Under the pieces are notes generated by a model. That model had not been told where the DNA came from, did no database searches, and worked only from the letters and a program-made list of their open reading frames with translations. A stretch of 9,941 nucleotides of DNA, taken from the NCBI GenBank assembly GCA_029007415.1, contig JAQXHT010000014.1, forward strand, positions 1-9,941, written 5' to 3'. Below are positions 7,208 through 9,941 of the stretch, one piece after another. Origin of the DNA: a bacterium. GTDB taxonomy: Bacteria > Bacillota_I > Bacilli_A > RF39 > UBA660. Position 1 is the first letter of the stretch. Every line of letters starts with the position of its first letter. The position numbers and the translations under genes were made by a program.

Positions 7208-8053
7208 ATGAATACAGAAGAGTGGTTTATAGATGGTAATAATTTACCTAATTCACTACCGAAGAGTGAATTTGAGTGTTTATTAAGAAAAGCAAGAGAA
7301 GGAGATAGTGAAGCTATAGAAAAATTAGTGACTCATAATATCAGATTGGTGTTATATGAAGTAGCAAAGAAGTATAAGAATACCGATTATGATAAGAAAG
7401 AATTAGTAGCAGCAGGTAATCTGGGACTACTTAAGGCCCTTAATACTTATGATTTAAGTAAAGAAATAGCATTTCCAACGTATGCTGTTAAGTGTATTGA
7501 TAATGAAATGTTGATGTATCTAAGGAAGGATAGAAAACATCAAGGAGTAGATAGTATAGATAAAATAGTTTGTCAGGATAAGAATGGTAATGAGATGAAA
7601 TTAGAAGATAAGTTAAGCTCTGATATTGATGTAGCAGGTGACTATGAAAAGCAAGAAACTTATCGAGCCATAAGAGAGATAGTTAATAATTTACCAGCAC
7701 GAGATAGAGAAATAGTAATAATGTATTTCGGCTTTGATGATTGTCCTATTTGTACTCAAGTAGATATAGCGGAGAAATTACATATTTCTCAGTCATATAC
7801 TTCAAGAGTTATTAATAAGATTTTAGCTAATATAAAGAAACAATTAGAAGCACAGAAAGTGATTGAAGTTAGAAAGAAAAGACCAAGAAAAAAACGTGTT
7901 AGTTCTTGTTTAACAGAAAATACTTGTTCTAATAATTTATCTATAAAGATAGAAAATACTTCTCCTATAACTAGAACTGATAAGAAAGAAAAAGTAAATG
8001 AAATTAAAAAGCAGAAAGAACCAGTTAAAGTATTAAAATTAAAGAAAATTTAA
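7208..8053 (+). CDS. RNA polymerase sigma factor, sigma-70 family, SigE/SigK-like, with basic C-terminal tail
   Basis: This sigma factor would direct RNA polymerase to a dedicated promoter set. Region 2 (about 24-108) has HNIRLVLYEVAKKY, ELVAAGNLGLLKALNTYD and FPTYAVKCIDNEMLMYLR, very close to the SigE/SigK pattern. The linker CQDKNGNEMKLEDKL matches the SigK-type DKEGNEISLIDVL segment. Region 4 (about 155-212) contains LPARDREIVIMYFGF and the helix-turn-helix DIAEKLHISQSYTSRVINKIL. There is no region 1.1, almost no region 3, and no hydrophobic pro-sequence such as those of Bacillus SigE and SigK. Residues 213-281 are an unusual Lys/Arg-rich extension (KKRPRKKRV, then KKEKVNEIKKQKEP). AAAGGA at 7195-7200 precedes the ATG. 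The 45-base gap after the upstream gene shows no terminator, so the two may share a transcript. The promoters it serves are unknown. Confidence 0.85.
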   Translation: MNTEEWFIDGNNLPNSLPKSEFECLLRKAREGDSEAIEKLVTHNIRLVLYEVAKKYKNTDYDKKELVAAGNLGLLKALNTYDLSKEIAFPTYAVKCIDNEMLMYLRKDRKHQGVDSIDKIVCQDKNGNEMKLEDKLSSDIDVAGDYEKQETYRAIREIVNNLPARDREIVIMYFGFDDCPICTQVDIAEKLHISQSYTSRVINKILANIKKQLEAQKVIEVRKKRPRKKRVSSCLTENTCSNNLSIKIENTSPITRTDKKEKVNEIKKQKEPVKVLKLKKI

Positions 8054-8119
8054 GTGATTGTAAAATGACAAATATTATGATATTATTAAAATGTCAGAAA
8101 TACTGATACTTAAAAAATG

Positions 8120-8209
8120 GAAAGTAGGTATGTAATATGTATCAATCGACTATGGTTAACAAACAATTAACTTGGGGGGGGGTACTTATTAAGTAAGAAA
8201 CCTACTTTC
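8120..8209. repeat. 10-bp inverted repeat enclosing smaller dyads
   Basis: GAAAGTAGGT (8120-8129) and ACCTACTTTC (8200-8209) are perfect complements 70 bases apart. Two smaller palindromes and the G-run lie between them. No flanking target duplication is seen, so a miniature transposable element is not supported. Confidence 0.6.
8174..8182 (+). repeat. Homopolymer run of nine G
   Basis: Nine consecutive G occur in a region otherwise strongly AT-rich. Such runs are prone to slippage and can vary in length between cells. It is non-coding here and lies between two small palindromes. Confidence 0.9.
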
Positions 8210-8226
8210 TTTAATAGTGTAGAAAT

Positions 8227-8259
8227 AATGGAATAGGAAAAACTTATTCTGTTTTTTTT
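8227..8259 (+). terminator. Rho-independent terminator after the sigma factor unit
   Basis: AATGGAATAGG (8227-8237) pairs with CTTATTCTGTT (8243-8253), 11 pairs including three G-U, around an AAAAA loop. Ts continue to 8259. It lies 174 bases after the sigma factor stop and is the first good terminator there. Confidence 0.75.
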
Positions 8260-8323
8260 GTGCTTAGAGAAAGATGAGGTAGTAAGGTTGAAAATAAAAA
8301 CATAAATTGATGCACACAAAAGG

Positions 8324-8353
8324 AGTTCAAATAATCAAAAATTTTTTTGAACT
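8324..8353. other. 8-bp hairpin beside the insertion sequence
   Basis: AGTTCAAA (8324-8331) and TTTGAACT (8346-8353) are perfect complements with a 14-base loop rich in A and T. It lies about 60 bases past the transposase stop on that gene's strand. It could reduce read-through from the transposase, but the only Ts after the stem on that strand are a short TTTT, so termination is doubtful. Confidence 0.35.
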
Positions 8354-8375
8354 TAAGTAAGTCAATGAAGACTAT

Positions 8376-8420
8376 AAAATAAGTAATTGTTCTTTGAAAT
8401 AATAAACTGTTATTAGGTAT
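8376..8420 (+). repeat. Inverted repeat at the downstream (RE) end of the IS
   Basis: Blocks in order are AAAATAA (8376-8382), GTTCTTTG (8389-8396) and AATAATAAACTGTTATT (8398-8414), followed by AGGTAT. They match, in the same order, the reverse complement of the other end. The transposase TAA stop occupies 8413-8415 within the repeat. Confidence 0.85.
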
Positions 8421-9666
8421 TCTGCATAGTAACTTCATAACCTAAAGAAGTTAAATAAGAAATCATTTCTTCTGGAGTATTTTTAACTTTTTGTTGAGAT
8501 TTAAAATTTCGATTAAGAAGAGTATCAAATCTTTCATAGTCAAAACCTTCGCCAGTGTTTAGAATATGATAAATACTAGTTAGTAAAAGCCTGGCAATAG
8601 CAATGATAGCTTTCTTATGACCACGACGTCTTTTTAAAGATTCATATCTTGCTTTAATATAAGGACAAGATTTGTCTTTAATGGCACATAAAGCACATTG
8701 AACGAGCAAAGGTTTAATATAGACACCAGCTTTAGTAATTTTAACAGACTTCTTTTTTCTAGCTGATTCATTACATCTAGGAGATAAGCCAGCCCAAGAA
8801 ACAAGATGTTTATCATCAACAAAAACTTTCATATTTGTACCTATTTCTGCTATAATAAATATCGCTGAAAGTTCTTTTATACCAGGAACGGTTAAAAGCA
8901 AATTAATTTCAGCTGAATATTTTATGGCAAGTTTAAGTATTTGTTTTTCTAATAATTCAATACAATCATTAATAGAATCATAATGCTTAAGACAAATAGC
9001 CATTTTTGATGATTGACATTCATCAAAAGAACCATTAATAGATTTTAAAATATCTTCTGGCGATGATTTCAAGTTTTTTCTTAACAAAGGTGTAATATCT
9101 TCTAAAGTTAAATTAGGTTGCTCTAACATTAATTTTAAGATAGCCTGTGAAGTTTTACCAAAAACATCAGTTAAGACATTAGCAATTTGAACATTGGAAA
9201 CAGTAAGAGAATTTTGAAATCTATTTTTTTCTCCAGTTCGATTATAAACAAGCTTATTACGATATCTCATTAAATCTCGAAGTTGTCTTATATCCTCTGG
9301 AGGCATAAAACTAGGTTCAACCAATCCATGTTTAAATATATCAGCAATCCAAACAGAATCTTTTTTGTCAGTTTTCTTACCTAAAATAGTCCTAACATAC
9401 TTAGGATGAGTAATAATACAAGTACAACACTTTTCCAAAATATTGAAAACAGGTATCCAATACTTTCCCGTAGATTCCATACAAACATCTTTTGTGTCAT
9501 TAGACATTAGCCATTCTCTACATTTGATTAAATCTTCTGTGAAAGTTAGAAAAGATTTTGTTTGATATTCGGTAATATCTTGTTCGTTAGTTTTAGCGAT
9601 AGTAACCACAATTGTTTTCTTATGGACATCAATACCAGCACAATTTCTGTAAACAATTTTAAGCAT
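8413..9666 (-). CDS. IS110-family transposase (DEDD recombinase)
   Basis: This recombinase excises and integrates its element, guided in the family by an element-encoded bridge RNA. The 417 residues include an N-terminal RuvC-like DEDD domain (about 8-165) with GIDVHK (Asp13), MESTGKYW (Glu64) and KKTDKKD (Asp100, Asp103). A coiled middle part precedes the C-terminal Transposase_20 domain (about 255-340), with LLTVPGIKELSAIFIIAEIG and WAGLSPRCNESARKKKS. Ser301 in NES is the expected nucleophile. The following Gly of the usual SAG is Arg303 here. ATG at 9666 is preceded by AGAAAGGAG (9675-9683) at eight bases, so the start is secure. No frameshift or premature stop is seen. Confidence 0.96.
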   Translation of the reverse strand: MLKIVYRNCAGIDVHKKTIVVTIAKTNEQDITEYQTKSFLTFTEDLIKCREWLMSNDTKDVCMESTGKYWIPVFNILEKCCTCIITHPKYVRTILGKKTDKKDSVWIADIFKHGLVEPSFMPPEDIRQLRDLMRYRNKLVYNRTGEKNRFQNSLTVSNVQIANVLTDVFGKTSQAILKLMLEQPNLTLEDITPLLRKNLKSSPEDILKSINGSFDECQSSKMAICLKHYDSINDCIELLEKQILKLAIKYSAEINLLLTVPGIKELSAIFIIAEIGTNMKVFVDDKHLVSWAGLSPRCNESARKKKSVKITKAGVYIKPLLVQCALCAIKDKSCPYIKARYESLKRRRGHKKAIIAIARLLLTSIYHILNTGEGFDYERFDTLLNRNFKSQQKVKNTPEEMISYLTSLGYEVTMQNT

Positions 9667-9683
9667 AACAAAAGCTCCTTTCT

Positions 9684-9899
9684 AAAAATATTTTGTTAAA
9701 GGGCTTTGACTGAAAATCCTCACTAGAAAACCGAAGAATTGTTTTACCAAAGATAAGGTTCCGTGCTCGATAGCAATTAGCTATTATCGGCAACACTCAT
9801 ATGTACTCTAAGGATTAACGACACATATAAAAATACGGGATAAAAGATAATCTCTTTCACCACTCACCTCCGCGTGCTCTGTAGTATGCCCAATAACAG
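9684..9899 (-). ncRNA. Candidate bridge RNA region in the IS110 leader
   Basis: Between the right inverted repeat and the transposase ribosome site lie about 200 non-coding bases, transcribed from the extended -10 promoter in the repeat. Hairpins are visible. The strongest is at 9764-9792, ten pairs with small bulges around an AATTA loop. Others are AAAGA/TCTTT (9845-9859) and AAAAC/GTTTT (9727-9745). IS110-group elements are known to encode a bridge RNA of about 180 bases at this place, with loops that pair to donor and target DNA. Size, position and strand fit; loop-to-target pairing was not verified. Confidence 0.55.
9764..9792 (-). other. Stem-loop in the IS110 leader
   Basis: On the - strand TGC-CG-ATAGC pairs with GCTAT-CG-GCA around a five-base loop, with a three-base bulge on one side and one base on the other. 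It is the clearest hairpin of the leader and a likely element of the bridge RNA. Confidence 0.6.
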
Positions 9900-9932
9900 T
9901 TTATTATTATAGCAAAGAACTTTAATTATTTT
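9886..9932 (-). repeat. Inverted repeat at the upstream (LE) end of the IS
   Basis: Read on the - strand the blocks are AAAATAA (9932-9926), GTTCTTTG (9920-9913), AATAATAAACTGTTATT (9908-9892) and GGGCAT. The 17-base block is identical to that at the other end. The spacer before it is four bases (CTAT) rather than one. Only nine bases of the window lie beyond it. Confidence 0.85.
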
Positions 9933-9934
9933 AA
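9906..9934 (-). promoter_or_regulatory. Extended -10 promoter in the IS left end
   Basis: On the - strand TGCTATAAT (9914-9906) is a perfect extended -10. The matching -35 position holds TTAAAA (9934-9929) at 17 bases, a poor match, which an extended -10 tolerates. The predicted transcript begins near 9899 and covers the whole leader and the transposase gene. In the circular intermediate the opposite IS end would be placed upstream and could supply a better -35, as known for IS110 circles. Confidence 0.6.
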
Positions 9935-9941
9935 TTACAAT

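Larger units (their letters stand above)
8093..8259 (+). ncRNA. Candidate small RNA or structured 3' UTR after the sigma factor gene
   Basis: A weak promoter-like pair, TTGTAA (8058-8063) and TATTAT (8081-8086) with a 17-base spacer, precedes a segment with long-range stem GAAAGTAGGT (8120-8129) to ACCTACTTTC (8200-8209). Inside are the dyads GTTAA/TTAAC (8155-8171) and TACTTA/TAAGTA (8183-8195). A good terminator follows at 8227-8259. This could be a free RNA of about 165 bases or the 3' UTR of the sigma factor message. AT-rich DNA yields such promoter matches often, so confidence is low. Confidence 0.25.
8054..8375. other. Intergenic region between sigma factor and insertion sequence
   Basis: No open reading frame with a credible start and family pattern is present. 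The left part (8054-8226) holds nested inverted repeats and a nine-G run, and it ends in a terminator at 8227-8259. The right part (8260-8375) has an orphan AAAAGGAG (8318-8325) followed by no usable start codon, and an 8-bp hairpin. It may be a remnant of a gene cut off by the insertion, but I cannot show that. Confidence 0.5.
8376..9932 (-). mobile_element. IS110-family insertion sequence (about 1.55 kb)
   Basis: The element consists of one DEDD recombinase gene on the - strand, a leader of about 240 bases upstream of it, and almost no sequence downstream. The two ends carry matching inverted repeats, which define the limits used here; true ends may lie some bases further out because IS110 elements often have subterminal repeats. 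The recombinase stop codon falls inside the downstream repeat. IS110 elements move through a circular intermediate, usually without target duplication, and none is seen. The reading frame is intact, so the copy may be active. It landed downstream of the terminator of the sigma factor unit, in a neutral place. Confidence 0.88.

Noticed and set aside
8155..8171. A 5-bp stem with a 7-base loop that resembles a tRNA anticodon arm (GTTAA, loop CAAACAA, TTAAC).
   Set aside because: No T-arm sequence, no D-arm and no 7-bp acceptor stem of the right spacing are present around it.
8120..8209. A miniature transposable element bounded by the 10-bp inverted repeat.
   Set aside because: No target duplication flanks it, and its repeats do not match the ends of the nearby insertion sequence.
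8318..8385. A gene start suggested by the ribosome-site-like AAAAGGAG.
   Set aside because: No usable start codon follows at the right distance, and the nearby TTG opens a frame of only about 11 codons.
8244..8438. A 64-codon reading frame on the - strand next to the insertion sequence.
   Set aside because: It overlaps the transposase end, the inverted repeat and a terminator, has no ribosome site and shows no family pattern.
1..9941. CRISPR array, rRNA or tRNA genes.
   Set aside because: No regularly spaced direct repeats and no conserved rRNA or tRNA segments were seen on either strand.

Overview
The window is AT-rich chromosomal DNA from a low-GC Gram-positive bacterium (Bacillota, Bacilli- or Mollicutes-like). 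Evidence for this is the CIRCE/HrcA heat-shock system, the hrcA-grpE-dnaK-dnaJ gene order, strong GGAGG ribosome sites, and a sigma factor closest in pattern to SigE/SigK of endospore formers. Tryptophans are TGG, and hrcA ends at TGA exactly where the family ends, so the standard code fits. The species cannot be named from sequence alone; an uncultured gut lineage related to Mollicutes is my guess.

Positions 1-6586 are a class I heat-shock locus, all on the + strand. A sigma-A promoter is bracketed by two CIRCE operators: a perfect one in the 5' UTR and a degenerate one over the -35 box. Then follow hrcA (repressor), grpE (nucleotide exchange factor with an odd Cys-rich N-tail), dnaK (Hsp70), pepF (an M3 oligoendopeptidase inserted into the operon) and dnaJ (Hsp40). 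A 13-bp hairpin without a clear U-tract separates dnaK from pepF. A Rho-independent terminator overlapping the dnaJ stop codon closes the unit. The chaperone genes form the DnaK folding machine and its own repressor; a peptidase in the same unit suggests coupling of refolding to peptide clearance.

Positions 6587-8259 hold a second + strand unit. A small membrane-anchored protein resembles a sortase B that has lost its catalytic centre. It is followed by a SigE/SigK-like sigma factor with a long basic C-terminal tail. Downstream is a 170-base untranslated stretch with nested dyads and a nine-G run, ending in a good terminator.

Positions about 8376-9932 are an IS110-family insertion sequence on the - strand. 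One DEDD recombinase gene is flanked by matching inverted repeats that I found by comparing the two ends. The roughly 240-base leader between the right repeat and the gene starts with an extended -10 promoter and contains hairpins. It is the expected place for a bridge RNA that guides IS110 recombination.
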